Shown: in pieces, positions 26,827-34,413 of the stretch
Layout: each line of letters starts with the position of its first letter
How positions within the stretch are numbered: the stretch's first letter is position 1
Translations under genes and position numbers: made by a program
The notes under the pieces: model-generated
What the model saw: only the letters and a program-made list of their open reading frames with translations
Told to the model about the DNA's origin: nothing
The model's database searches: none
Origin: Clostridia bacterium
GTDB lineage: Bacteria > Bacillota > Clostridia > Oscillospirales > CAG-272
DNA: 34,413 bases
Assembly (NCBI GenBank): GCA_017539425.1
Contig: JAFYHA010000014.1
Coordinates: forward strand, 1-34,413
Direction of reading: 5' to 3'

Positions 26827-26855
26827 AGTATACCCGAATCCGAGACAAAAATCAA
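26827..26855 (-). promoter_or_regulatory. Sigma-A-type promoter for the purE leader RNA
   Basis: On the minus strand TTGATT (26850-26855) and TATACT (26827-26832) are separated by 17 bp. Start is expected near 26820, at the beginning of the structured RNA. The 104 nt between here and carD (26856-26959) are A/T-rich, and I see no gene in them. Confidence 0.75.
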
Positions 26856-26959
26856 GATTGCGCGATAAATTGTCTTATATAAAAAATAGATAAATATATT
26901 TCTTGGAATCTAAAGGGATTCATTCTTTTTTGCCAATTCGCCGATTTGGGCGGAACGTG

Positions 26960-27463
26960 TCATCCGTCGTTGAGATGTTTACTGATATAGGAGCTCACGT
27001 CAGAAAACGGAATGTCCAGGACGATGGAGATCTCGCGGTACAGACTCTCCATAGCCATTTCCTCGAACTCCAGATCCGTTTCGGGAAGTCTGCGCTTGAG
27101 TTCCGCAAACGTGGCCCGGCGGGAAAAGACGGTTTTCAAAAGACGCATGGACAGGACGGGATCCGTAGAGGACAGCGCCGCGCGATAGATCTCCCGGCGA
27201 TTCTTTTCCAACGGAACCTCCAGGATCTCCAGCTTGGGAATATCCTGCAAGAAGGATTCGGTTTGTTCGCGGTCCATAAGACGGCGCATCGTAACGGAGG
27301 CATTGTCCACGGGTGAATAGATGGTCAGTCCCTGTTTCTCTTTCATTGGATGAAGAACATAATAGGTTTTAGGGTCATCCGAAGAAAACGGGGATTTGCA
27401 TACATCGCAAACCAGGCAGACTCCGGACATACCATAAACGATATAGTCCCCAGCGGCGTACAT
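26960..27463 (-). CDS. CarD-family transcriptional regulator
   Basis: The 167-residue protein begins with a CarD/CdnL/TRCF RNA polymerase-interaction domain (GDYIVYGMSGVCLVCDV, then YYVLHP and ITIYSPVDNA-like LTIYSPVDNAS, residues 1-60). A helical C-terminal half follows (RREIYRAALSSTDPVLSMRLLKTVFSRRA), as in CarD proteins that bind DNA near the -10 element. CarD binds the RNA polymerase beta subunit and stabilises open complexes, often at ribosomal RNA promoters. ATG 27463 has GAGGTGAG upstream. It is probably monocistronic, with its own extended -10 promoter. The C-terminus is somewhat divergent. Confidence 0.9.
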   Translation of the reverse strand: MYAAGDYIVYGMSGVCLVCDVCKSPFSSDDPKTYYVLHPMKEKQGLTIYSPVDNASVTMRRLMDREQTESFLQDIPKLEILEVPLEKNRREIYRAALSSTDPVLSMRLLKTVFSRRATFAELKRRLPETDLEFEEMAMESLYREISIVLDIPFSDVSSYISKHLNDG

Positions 27464-27495
27464 ATCTCACCTCACTTAAAACTTTTTCTACTCTA

Positions 27496-27504
27496 ATTAT
27501 AACA
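27496..27504 (-). promoter_or_regulatory. Extended -10 promoter of the carD gene
   Basis: The minus strand reads TGTTATAAT, a consensus -10 with the TGn extension, 33 nt ahead of ATG 27463. No good -35 is present at 17 bp, as is common with extended -10 promoters. Confidence 0.6.
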
Positions 27505-27538
27505 TCTTTTTTTGAAAAGTTCTATACCTTGAAGCAAA

Positions 27539-27562
27539 AAAAATGCCGAAAAAGGCATTTTT
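27539..27562. terminator. Symmetric hairpin with A/T flanks
   Basis: AAAAATGCC (27539-27547) pairs with GGCATTTTT (27554-27562). It resembles a bidirectional terminator between the large lipoprotein gene and the carD promoter. Confidence 0.6.
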
Positions 27563-27621
27563 CTATACCATATGAGTCAGTTTTAAGGTCTTTTAACCCT
27601 TTCGTGGCCTCTGCAGGGCCC

Positions 27622-27648
27622 GAAAAGGGTCCGCCGGAAAGCGGACCC
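27622..27648 (-). terminator. Terminator of the cotH/918-residue operon
   Basis: GGGTCCGC (27627-27634) pairs with GCGGACCC (27641-27648). On the minus strand the stem is followed by UUUUCGGG. It sits 27 nt after the stop of the 918-residue lipoprotein gene. Confidence 0.75.
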
Positions 27649-27674
27649 GATTTCGTTTTGAGGGCAGAAGAGAC

Positions 27675-30431
27675 CTATCCTTTTTCGTAATACTGGATCT
27701 CAAGGGAGGAGATCGAGCCTCCCCACCCCTTGGTGATGTCCGAATTGCGGAGCCGGATATACAGCGTGGAGTAGTCCCCGTACATATCCGGAGTGACGAC
27801 CATCACGAACGGATTGTCCCCTCTTTGGGTATGCGGCACGGTTCCCCCTTCGGAATAATCCTTGAGCAGAACCCAGTTCTCCTTGTCCTCGGACATTTCA
27901 ATGATATAGTTCTGGAGCAATGAGAATGAGAATGTCGCATGCAGATACTGACTCAGGTCAAAGCGGTAGATCAGGAACGTGTCCATATCGCAGAAATGCA
28001 ATGCGTCATTGGACGGAGCCGTGATCGTATCGATCCATTGCTGATCCTGCATGGTCTTGTTCGTGGGAACGCTGATGGTCTTGAGCACATATCCAGATCT
28101 GACCGGGACGGATTTCGGCGCCCGGTCGCTCCAGAGGATCTCCAGCGATACCGGATTTGTGAACATGGACAAGCTGACAAAGAAGCCCTGTTTGTCCTCG
28201 GACAGTTTGGTATCCACGAGGACCACTCCGGGATCATCCAGGATCCTGACCGATGCCGGATACAGCCCCTCCGGAGCGTGCACGAACGCGGAAGCGGTCT
28301 GTCCCTTGGCGGGAAAACTCAGGACGGACGATCCTTCCCGGTTTTCCAGATGCGCATCCGGGGAGTGCACCAGCAAGGAGGCTTCGGCCGAGGTCGCTTC
28401 GCCCATCCCGCGAAGTATGCAGACCGTGTGCGCAGGAATCGTAAAGCCGTTTTTCACCATGGCGCCCGGATCCGAAATATCCATAAGATAGCCCTTCATG
28501 GACACAGGGGTTTCCCCGGTCCGGACGATGAGATAGTTCCCTCTTTTGGCATACATCAGATCCCCGCAGACATAGTCCTTGCCGGATTGCCGGAACGCCA
28601 GCTCCGCAAGCCCGCGGATGAAGCAGGACGCGGTTTCCGTGTTCAGAAGGATCTCGCAGGAAAGTCCGCAGACGAAAACTCCGCCCTTTCCGCATTCGCG
28701 GAACACGGTCATAGGCTGATCGGACAGGGTCAGCACATCCGTGAAATCCGGCGCGCTGACCGAACTGCAGGATCCCGATGCCGATACCGGCAGGAGAAGT
28801 GATTCCGCAAGTCCGGAAAATGCAGGGTCCGCGCAGCGCGGGCTGATCTCCCGGCTCCAGTTCAGTCTTTCAAAGGTCACGTCATAATCGAAAACAGTCT
28901 TGATCAGTCCGGAGGAGTCGGTTCCGTCCCCGCCGAGATAGATCAGGACGCCTCCGCCCTCGACCCAGTTTTTCAGATCCCGGGCCGCGTCCTCGCCAAG
29001 CGTGCGCAGCATGGAAGAGGCGACGTAAAGAACGGAACAGGATTCCAGACCATTCGGGCCGCTCAGAGACAGTTCATCCAGCAGGACGGGCTGGATCTGG
29101 TCCTCGAAAAGCGAGTATCCGATGGACGCCAGATGGGCTTCCCAGTGCTCGGACGCGGAACTTGCGTCCAGTGCGGCCAGATGTGGATCCGGCATCAGGA
29201 TCCCGATTCCCGCGGATCCGGAATGGAGTTCAAGCGCCTCATTCTGCATATCCGCAAGGGTCAGATCCATAGAGGATGACCGGTACTGGAAATCACCTGT
29301 CATCACTCGTCTGGAATTGTACGCCTGCCCGTCCAAAGACAGGCCCGAACAGTTCGGGTTGAGCATCAGCGCACAGACCATTTCCAGATAGCGGTCAAAC
29401 AGATAGTCCGCACTGAACGAAGCGTCGCTGCCGACACGGTCCAGGGTGATCTCCATCGTCGCACCGGACAGACGGGACAGGGATGCGGCGGACAGGCTGA
29501 TATACCGGAATGCGTCACGGACGTTCTTCCCGGCATACCGGACGGGTTCCAGGGCCGGATCCGAGGCAATGCGCACCACGGTCCCGTCGAACGGGAAACG
29601 GTCAAGCGCGCCCGCATAGTACGAATCCGAACCGGAAGGATCCGCGGACAGGATGATCCGCACGTTCGGGGAAAAACTCCGGATGGTTTCCGCGATCCGG
29701 GCCGTTTCCGAGCCGGACAGTGAATCGGCTATGGCGACCATGGTCCGGGCGGCTTCGGGATTCTTTGACGGATTCTTCCAGGCCGTCTTGACCACGGCCT
29801 GCCAGTGATCCTTGAACGACTGGCCGTAAAACGCCTTCACCGGGATCTGCGGAGCGTCCAGGACGATTGCCTCCGGTGAAAAGACCTCGATCAGGCTCTG
29901 CGCCGTACGGCTGATGTAATCCGAATAGGCCTTGAACGGCATCAAGAGGTTCTGCTTTCCGGACTTCAGCGCATTTCCGAAAGAATCCTTAAGGAGATAA
30001 CTGGGATAGACCGTGGAATAGCTTGCGATATCCGTATTGACGGGGAGTTCGAACTGGAGCGACCGGCAGCTGACTTTATCCAGCAGGGTCCTAACCTGTT
30101 CCAGCGCCTTCGCGCCGTCCGTGATCCGGATGCGGAGCGTATCATACGGACCGAAAAAAACGGTAGCGTCCTGAGCCAGCAGGCTGACACGTCCCGCGTT
30201 CTCTCCGTACTCCGCGCGGGAAACCAGCAGTCCGAACTCATCCCGGTCCTGTGTGACCGGTTCCGGATCCTGGCCCGAAGGAACCGTTTCGGTTTCCCTG
30301 CCCGTTTCCGTGCCGATCCCGGGATCCTCCGTCTCGGGGACGTCCGGCAAGGCGGGAGCGTTGCACGCGGTGAAGACCGCAGGCAGGAGCAAAACGGCGC
30401 ACAGAAGAAGCGCACAGACACGATGTCTCAT
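27675..30431 (-). CDS. Large surface lipoprotein, unrecognised, coupled to cotH
   Basis: The 918-residue protein has a signal peptide with lipobox FTAC (Cys23), then a Glu/Thr/Pro-rich linker of about 45 residues. The N-terminal half alternates helices and strands and contains segments that could come from a TIM-barrel glycosidase (EAIVLDAPQIP, LSLDGQAYNSRR), but no catalytic pair I can name. Around residues 440-560 a glutamine amidotransferase-like fold is suggested (SSMLRTLGEDAARDLKNWVE, then GGGVLIYLGGDGTDSS), as in the trimerisation domain of GH42 beta-galactosidases. The C-terminal 170 residues are beta-rich and resemble a discoidin-type module. The start overlaps the cotH stop (ATGA) with GGGAGG upstream. 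Anchored outside the cell. Confidence 0.8.
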   Translation of the reverse strand: MRHRVCALLLCAVLLLPAVFTACNAPALPDVPETEDPGIGTETGRETETVPSGQDPEPVTQDRDEFGLLVSRAEYGENAGRVSLLAQDATVFFGPYDTLRIRITDGAKALEQVRTLLDKVSCRSLQFELPVNTDIASYSTVYPSYLLKDSFGNALKSGKQNLLMPFKAYSDYISRTAQSLIEVFSPEAIVLDAPQIPVKAFYGQSFKDHWQAVVKTAWKNPSKNPEAARTMVAIADSLSGSETARIAETIRSFSPNVRIILSADPSGSDSYYAGALDRFPFDGTVVRIASDPALEPVRYAGKNVRDAFRYISLSAASLSRLSGATMEITLDRVGSDASFSADYLFDRYLEMVCALMLNPNCSGLSLDGQAYNSRRVMTGDFQYRSSSMDLTLADMQNEALELHSGSAGIGILMPDPHLAALDASSASEHWEAHLASIGYSLFEDQIQPVLLDELSLSGPNGLESCSVLYVASSMLRTLGEDAARDLKNWVEGGGVLIYLGGDGTDSSGLIKTVFDYDVTFERLNWSREISPRCADPAFSGLAESLLLPVSASGSCSSVSAPDFTDVLTLSDQPMTVFRECGKGGVFVCGLSCEILLNTETASCFIRGLAELAFRQSGKDYVCGDLMYAKRGNYLIVRTGETPVSMKGYLMDISDPGAMVKNGFTIPAHTVCILRGMGEATSAEASLLVHSPDAHLENREGSSVLSFPAKGQTASAFVHAPEGLYPASVRILDDPGVVLVDTKLSEDKQGFFVSLSMFTNPVSLEILWSDRAPKSVPVRSGYVLKTISVPTNKTMQDQQWIDTITAPSNDALHFCDMDTFLIYRFDLSQYLHATFSFSLLQNYIIEMSEDKENWVLLKDYSEGGTVPHTQRGDNPFVMVVTPDMYGDYSTLYIRLRNSDITKGWGGSISSLEIQYYEKG

Positions 30432-32851
30432 GATGCACCTCCCATCAGTTCAAGGATCTCGGCTTCGGTGACCGAGAAGAAGGAGTAGAACGTGGACAGC
30501 GCATAGCTCTGCCGGTTCTGCAGAAAAGTCAGGATCTTGTTCATTTCCGATTCCCATCTGTCCCGTCCGGGGAAATCCCCCGGCCAGCGTCTTTCCTGCA
30601 GATCGATCAGCGGCGAGACCGCGTCATAGATCTCATAGAACAGATCGGTCATCCGGGTCGGTGTGTAGATCTGGGTCGCGGCCGTGTAATACCGGACAAA
30701 GAACCGGTTTCGGAACTCGGTATTCTCCATCAGTTTGATCATGATCAGGGCCGTGACCGAACGGTCGTTGAACGCATTCTCGAAGCAGTTCTGGCTGTAC
30801 GAGTAGGACAGTGCAAGCGTCGTATCCTGGTCCAGCAGGGCGTAATGCCACTTGGTGTCAAAGCCGGACGGATCGTCCGGGTTCCAGTTGCGCCAGAGCT
30901 TGATATTGTTATGGGGCCAGTCCGCGCCGCACAGGACCAGATGTTCGACATACATATCGATCAGGGAGTCAAAGTCCAGCTCCTGCTCCACCTTGCGGTA
31001 GTTCTTCTCGATCTTCATGTCGTTGTCCCGGATGAAGTGATAGAGGTTGTTGAAGTTGACGCCGTCCGCGGCATTGCCGTCACTGACGACGTAGTCGGCC
31101 ATATTGTCCCGGTTGACTTTGGAATAGTCGCTTTCCATCACGGTCACGTTCTCGGGAAGAACGCCGTAATGATTGGTCGCATACTGGGTTTCATACCGCT
31201 CACGGCAGTTGTACACACCCCAGAATTCCCCGTTCACGAACAGGATCGCCGGAGTGTAGGCCATATGGTCCACCCCGAGCAGGCCGCCCAGTCTCTGGGA
31301 AAACGCGTCCCGGATATAGGAATAGCCGCAGTCATTGCCTCCGTTTCTCAGGAGCAGACGCTGGTACTCGGAAATGACGGCGCCTTCACTATCCAGCGCA
31401 TACTCTCCGAACAGGGCGCTGTAGACCGAGTTTTCACCCTCGTTAGTGTCATTCAGTCTGCCTTTGAAATACAGTCTCAGGGATTTCATGTTCTTGGAGG
31501 CCGAATACTTTCCGCTGACCGACACCTCGATATTGGCGTGGCTGACACGGTCACCGTCCTCGTTGAAGATCTCGAGATAGGCTTCGGATCTGGGCCGGGG
31601 GTCGGACGTGTTGTACCGGTTGTAAATGCCGATGGCACTGTTCCAGTTCCGGATGGGCAGCGTAAGCGAGAAGACCTTGACATGATAATCCGCGGAAAAT
31701 CCGGGAATGATCAGGTAACTGGCCGTGGTGATCCCCGTCTGGGTATCCCCGGAAACGGCCATGGCCTTCACGACGCGGAGCCCCGGGAACGAATCGGTAA
31801 GCGGAGCCGGACCTACGTACTGGACGCTGCGCCTCGTCATTTCCCCGTTGGGCACGTCGGAGGAGTCCTCCAGCCGGATGGGTCCGGTGTAGACCTTGCT
31901 CTTTACGGTCGGTTCGGTTCCGTCCAGCGTATAGTAAATGACGGAATTCTCCGGACCGCTGAGTTCCAGGGAGAGTGCATGGTCATAAAAACCGGGATCC
32001 TCGGAAAAGACCACTTCCGGAAGTCTGGATTCGGTATAGGTATTGACGTCGCCCTCCGATGTGCGCGGGCGGAACCGGCGGAGATCGAACGTGCCGAGTT
32101 TGGTCAGGTTGCGGACCTGGTAATAGGCGTTCGGCAGGTTATCCGTCTTGACGGCAATCTTGTTTTTGGACATCCCGTATGCGATATGGATGTCGCGCAT
32201 ATCCGGAGTTTCCTCCGCAGCCGTTCCTATGAAATAGGTAGCGACATAGGGATTCCGGGAATACGGAAGCGCATTCGGGCTGTTGAACTGCAGTCCGCTC
32301 TCGCCCAGGATCAGAAGATTCTCCTGATTGTCCAGACGGAGTTCCCTGCATTCCGCGTCAAACCGGCGAACCTGCAAGACTTCGCAGGTCAGATCATATG
32401 CCGTACCGTCCTTTCCGGTCGCCTCTGCGCAGCGGATCAGGTAGTAGTGACCGGCCATAACGCGGGCGCCTTCCGGGAACCCGAATTCGGAAACGTATCC
32501 GGAATTGCCCTTTCTGTGATACACGGAGGCCCCGGACAAAGGAATATCCCGCAGGGTGGGATTATACAACTGGATATAGCTGAAGCGGACCGGTGCGTCC
32601 GGATTGTTTCCGGTGCCGTACACCTGGGAAAAGATCAGACCTTTCAGCTGGTCGACGGTATGCACGGCCGGAGGGACCGGATCCGGGGTCAGCTGTCCGT
32701 CCTTGGGGCTTTGCGTTTCCGTATCGGACGGTTCCGGAAGGTTTTTCGTTCCGGCAGGGTCCACAAAAAGGCCGCACGAAACGAGTGCCGACAGAAGCAG
32801 TATACCGATTAAAAAGCCGGAAAAGCACCGGAACAGGTATTGAAGCTTCAA
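30428..32851 (-). CDS. Lipoprotein with lamin-tail, Fn3-associated and CotH kinase-like domains
   Basis: The 807-residue protein has a lipobox LVSC (Cys26) and a Pro/Asp/Thr-rich linker. A lamin-tail-like domain covers about 65-190 (FSYIQLYNPTLRDIPLSGASVYHR). A chitobiase/Fn3-associated segment lies at about 285-385 (SVIYYTLDGTEPTVKSKVYTGP). The CotH kinase-like region spans about 395-720 with KSLRLYFKGR, LLLRNGGNDCGYSYIRDAF, NGEFWGVYNCRERY, and WHYALLDQDTTLAL for the metal-binding acidic motif. CotH in Bacillus phosphorylates spore coat proteins; lipoprotein versions may act on surface proteins or glycans. The start is TTG 32851 with a strong AGGAGG 6 nt upstream and no ATG nearby. Its stop overlaps the 918-residue gene. 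Confidence 0.9.
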   Translation of the reverse strand: MKLQYLFRCFSGFLIGILLLSALVSCGLFVDPAGTKNLPEPSDTETQSPKDGQLTPDPVPPAVHTVDQLKGLIFSQVYGTGNNPDAPVRFSYIQLYNPTLRDIPLSGASVYHRKGNSGYVSEFGFPEGARVMAGHYYLIRCAEATGKDGTAYDLTCEVLQVRRFDAECRELRLDNQENLLILGESGLQFNSPNALPYSRNPYVATYFIGTAAEETPDMRDIHIAYGMSKNKIAVKTDNLPNAYYQVRNLTKLGTFDLRRFRPRTSEGDVNTYTESRLPEVVFSEDPGFYDHALSLELSGPENSVIYYTLDGTEPTVKSKVYTGPIRLEDSSDVPNGEMTRRSVQYVGPAPLTDSFPGLRVVKAMAVSGDTQTGITTASYLIIPGFSADYHVKVFSLTLPIRNWNSAIGIYNRYNTSDPRPRSEAYLEIFNEDGDRVSHANIEVSVSGKYSASKNMKSLRLYFKGRLNDTNEGENSVYSALFGEYALDSEGAVISEYQRLLLRNGGNDCGYSYIRDAFSQRLGGLLGVDHMAYTPAILFVNGEFWGVYNCRERYETQYATNHYGVLPENVTVMESDYSKVNRDNMADYVVSDGNAADGVNFNNLYHFIRDNDMKIEKNYRKVEQELDFDSLIDMYVEHLVLCGADWPHNNIKLWRNWNPDDPSGFDTKWHYALLDQDTTLALSYSYSQNCFENAFNDRSVTALIMIKLMENTEFRNRFFVRYYTAATQIYTPTRMTDLFYEIYDAVSPLIDLQERRWPGDFPGRDRWESEMNKILTFLQNRQSYALSTFYSFFSVTEAEILELMGGAS

Positions 32852-32864
32852 GGGATGCCTCCTT

Positions 32865-32897
32865 AAAAACAGGCGGGCTCGAGGATCCGAACCCGCC
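32865..32897 (-). terminator. Terminator between the DUF1508-like gene and cotH
   Basis: On the minus strand GGCGGG (32892-32897) pairs with CCCGCC (32872-32877), followed by UGUUUUU. The U-run touches the cotH ribosome binding site, so a transcript stopped here would exclude cotH, while readthrough would include it. Confidence 0.75.
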
Positions 32898-32918
32898 AGG
32901 TTGCGTAGTCAATTTGGA

Positions 32919-34052
32919 TCAGGCTCTGGATACGACCTGAAGAATGGATTTCAGAGGAAGTACGAGCTTGTCATCGGTCAGCCGGATGTTCGGAACGGCC
33001 ACACCGACCACACGGTCGATGGAAAGTGTCGGAACCAGGACAACGTCACCGACCTGATACGTCACGCCATCAGCCTCAGGCTTGAAGAAGTATACTTTCG
33101 GACGTTCCGGGAATGCGATACCGACGACCTCGGTACCTTCGCCTTCCGGAGCCTCTTCGAGCTGCTCGGAGGAAATGTGGGTCGCGACTGCGGCACGGGC
33201 CGCATTGATGGCGCTGCGGGTCTCTTCCTCGGCCTCTTCGGTGCGGAACAGGGCTGCGTCCGGAGCGGAAACGGGTTTGTCGCCCGTACGGTCCACGACC
33301 TTCTCGGTCTGGGAATCCGCCACCATGTTGGAAATGGCTTTCAGGGCGTCGCCCTTGTTGTTGGCGTCGGGCAGAATGACCAGCGTCACGTTCTGCTCAT
33401 TGACCAGACGGGAACGCATCACCTTGCCGCCGTAGTTGTACATTTCATAACGGGCGCCGGTCTTGCGCGCGTCGTCCGCATTGGTCATATCGTCGACATC
33501 GGCGGTATAGGCCAGTTTGCGGGTCTCCGCAATGGATTCCTTTGCGGCGTCCGCGGAATCGAATTCACCGGACGTAGCCAGCGTTTCGCTCTTGGCGTCT
33601 TTCAGATAGAAGATGACCTTCCCGCTGTCAGCGGTGCGGATGAGGTAGTAGGGTTCGCCTTCTTCGATAGGCTCCACAGCGGTTGCGGGCGCGGCCTGCT
33701 CCTCGGTCTCTCCTCCCTTTTTCTTGCCTTTCGGCCACTGGATGATCGCATCCACGATAAAGTAGATAATAAAGGCTATGCAGAATGTAAAGAAAACCCA
33801 GGTGTGGATGTTTTCCGCCAGATACACATTGTTGAAGATGATCATTCCGATCATGAACAGAATGGAAAATGCGCTCCAGATGAAACGGACAAGGTCGGTC
33901 TTGACAAACAGGGCGTATACCATGAACAACAGTCCGCAGATGATCAGCATCGGGATGTGTTCGCAATAATGCCACAGCCAGCCGATCACGCCGAAGACGA
34001 CACAGGCTATGCCGACGACCAGACCGCCGATTCGATTGATGAGACGATACAT
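32919..34052 (-). CDS. Membrane protein with a DUF1508-like domain
   Basis: The 377-residue protein has four hydrophobic helices in its first 105 residues (for example LVVGIACVVFGVIGWLW, IPMLIICGLLFMVYAL, FSILFMIGMIIF and FFTFCIAFIIYFIV), then a Lys-rich loop and a soluble C-terminus. At 133-185, YYLIRTADSGKVIFYLKDAK and DSADAAKESIAETRKLAY resemble DUF1508 (YegP-type) domains. An acidic linker follows. The last 60 residues (VGDVVLVPTLSIDRVVGVAV) form a small beta-rich domain reminiscent of PriA/PSP1-like strands. Start ATG 34052 has AGGAGG 8 nt upstream, and a sigma-A-type promoter lies at 34108-34136. A terminator separates it from cotH. Function not known. Confidence 0.75.
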   Translation of the reverse strand: MYRLINRIGGLVVGIACVVFGVIGWLWHYCEHIPMLIICGLLFMVYALFVKTDLVRFIWSAFSILFMIGMIIFNNVYLAENIHTWVFFTFCIAFIIYFIVDAIIQWPKGKKKGGETEEQAAPATAVEPIEEGEPYYLIRTADSGKVIFYLKDAKSETLATSGEFDSADAAKESIAETRKLAYTADVDDMTNADDARKTGARYEMYNYGGKVMRSRLVNEQNVTLVILPDANNKGDALKAISNMVADSQTEKVVDRTGDKPVSAPDAALFRTEEAEEETRSAINAARAAVATHISSEQLEEAPEGEGTEVVGIAFPERPKVYFFKPEADGVTYQVGDVVLVPTLSIDRVVGVAVPNIRLTDDKLVLPLKSILQVVSRA

Positions 34053-34107
34053 TGATATGGCCTCCTAAAAAACTTTTGTATAAAACAAAAAGCAATATAC
34101 ATTTTGT

Positions 34108-34136
34108 ATTATGCCATACTTTTGCGAACCTGTCAA
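34108..34136 (-). promoter_or_regulatory. Sigma-A-type promoter for the DUF1508-like gene
   Basis: On the minus strand TTGACA (34131-34136) and CATAAT (34108-34113) are separated by exactly 17 bp. The -35 overlaps the stop of a possible upstream ORF. Confidence 0.75.
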
Positions 34137-34309
34137 CATAAAAGGTAAACTTTTTCGCACTCTGCGGCAAACTCGTCAAAAACATTGCATCGGGCCTCGG
34201 GCTTGTGGTATGCTAATGTTGCCGGAAAGCATGTCGCTTTCAGAACGCCGTTCCCTTCCGTGAAACCCACCGGGAGCGTGATCCTATCCCCGTCTTCCGA
34301 CGTGAGCAC
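34133..34309 (-). CDS. Possible 58-residue ORF or gene remnant
   Basis: From GTG 34309 to TGA 34133-34135 the frame has a core-like GC-rich codon pattern, with segments such as SEDGDRITLPVGF and ATCFPATLAYHKPE. An in-frame stop lies a few codons upstream. No ribosome binding site is convincing. It may be the tail of a decayed gene. The remaining 104 nt to the window edge hold nothing I can assign. Confidence 0.3.
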   Translation of the reverse strand: MLTSEDGDRITLPVGFTEGNGVLKATCFPATLAYHKPEARCNVFDEFAAECEKVYLLC

Positions 34310-34413
34310 TATTTTTTTCGGGAGTTAGCCCTCTTACCCTGAAAATAATGTTGTACAAACTTTCACTTTTCAAAATGTGCACATAGCATAAAAAACAAGT
34401 CAGATCCGATATG

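Noticed and set aside
26648..26848. Short protein-coding frames across the purE leader, which could be read as a leader peptide
   Set aside because: Two overlapping frames are equally open, the apparent binding site (GAGGAG) is only 3 nt from the ATG, and the same bases form strong stems between a promoter and a terminator. A structured RNA explains them better.

Overview
The window reads as a chromosomal segment of a Gram-positive anaerobe of the Bacillota, most likely class Clostridia. The reasons are strong AGGAGG-type ribosome binding sites, sigma-A-like promoters, lipobox lipoproteins, a CarD regulator, a CotH-type protein, NAD-dependent ligase, and a clostridial-type single-chain PurL of about 1,240 residues inside a purE-C-F-M-N-D-L operon. 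Core genes are GC-rich. The interval from about 11.4 to 14.94 kb is mostly AT-richer, except for the YdeI-like gene inside it. I cannot name the genus.

Layout. (1) 1-2.8 kb, plus strand: the C-terminal tail of a membrane protein, then a TIM-barrel sugar isomerase/epimerase followed 6 nt later by a lipoprotein peptidase with an M3-like HEFGH site. (2) 2.8-6.0 kb, minus strand: an MBOAT O-acyltransferase and its AlgJ/AlgX-like SGNH partner, a surface-polysaccharide acetylation pair. A bidirectional terminator separates blocks 1 and 2. (3) 6.0-11.4 kb, plus strand: ligA, rsmI and metY, very tightly packed, then two coupled unknown genes. Well-formed divergent promoters lie at 6.03-6.16 kb. (4) 11.4-15.1 kb, accessory island: a retropepsin-like aspartic protease with a small partner gene, a YdeI-like protein, two AT-rich lipoprotein genes each preceded by a related C-terminal coding fragment, and a 30-nt direct repeat that copies the 3' end of the neighbouring channel-like gene. 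(5) 15.1-17.1 kb, minus strand: a two-helix, RCK-domain channel-like protein of CASTOR/POLLUX type with an unorthodox pore segment. (6) 17.2-26.9 kb, minus strand: the purine operon, preceded by a promoter, a highly structured RNA (best guess 6S RNA) and an intrinsic terminator. (7) 26.96-34.4 kb, minus strand: CarD, a translationally coupled pair of large surface lipoproteins (CotH kinase-like with a lamin-tail domain, plus an unrecognised 918-residue protein), and a membrane protein with a DUF1508-like domain.

The purine operon covers PurF, D, N, L, M, E and C, that is PRPP to SAICAR. PurK, PurB, PurH and PurA are not in the window. The RNA and terminator ahead of purE suggest that part of operon expression depends on readthrough. 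Blocks 2 and 7 look like cell-envelope functions. The most open questions are the retropepsin cassette, the duplicated lipoprotein units with their repeat, the channel-like protein, and the CotH/918-residue pair.
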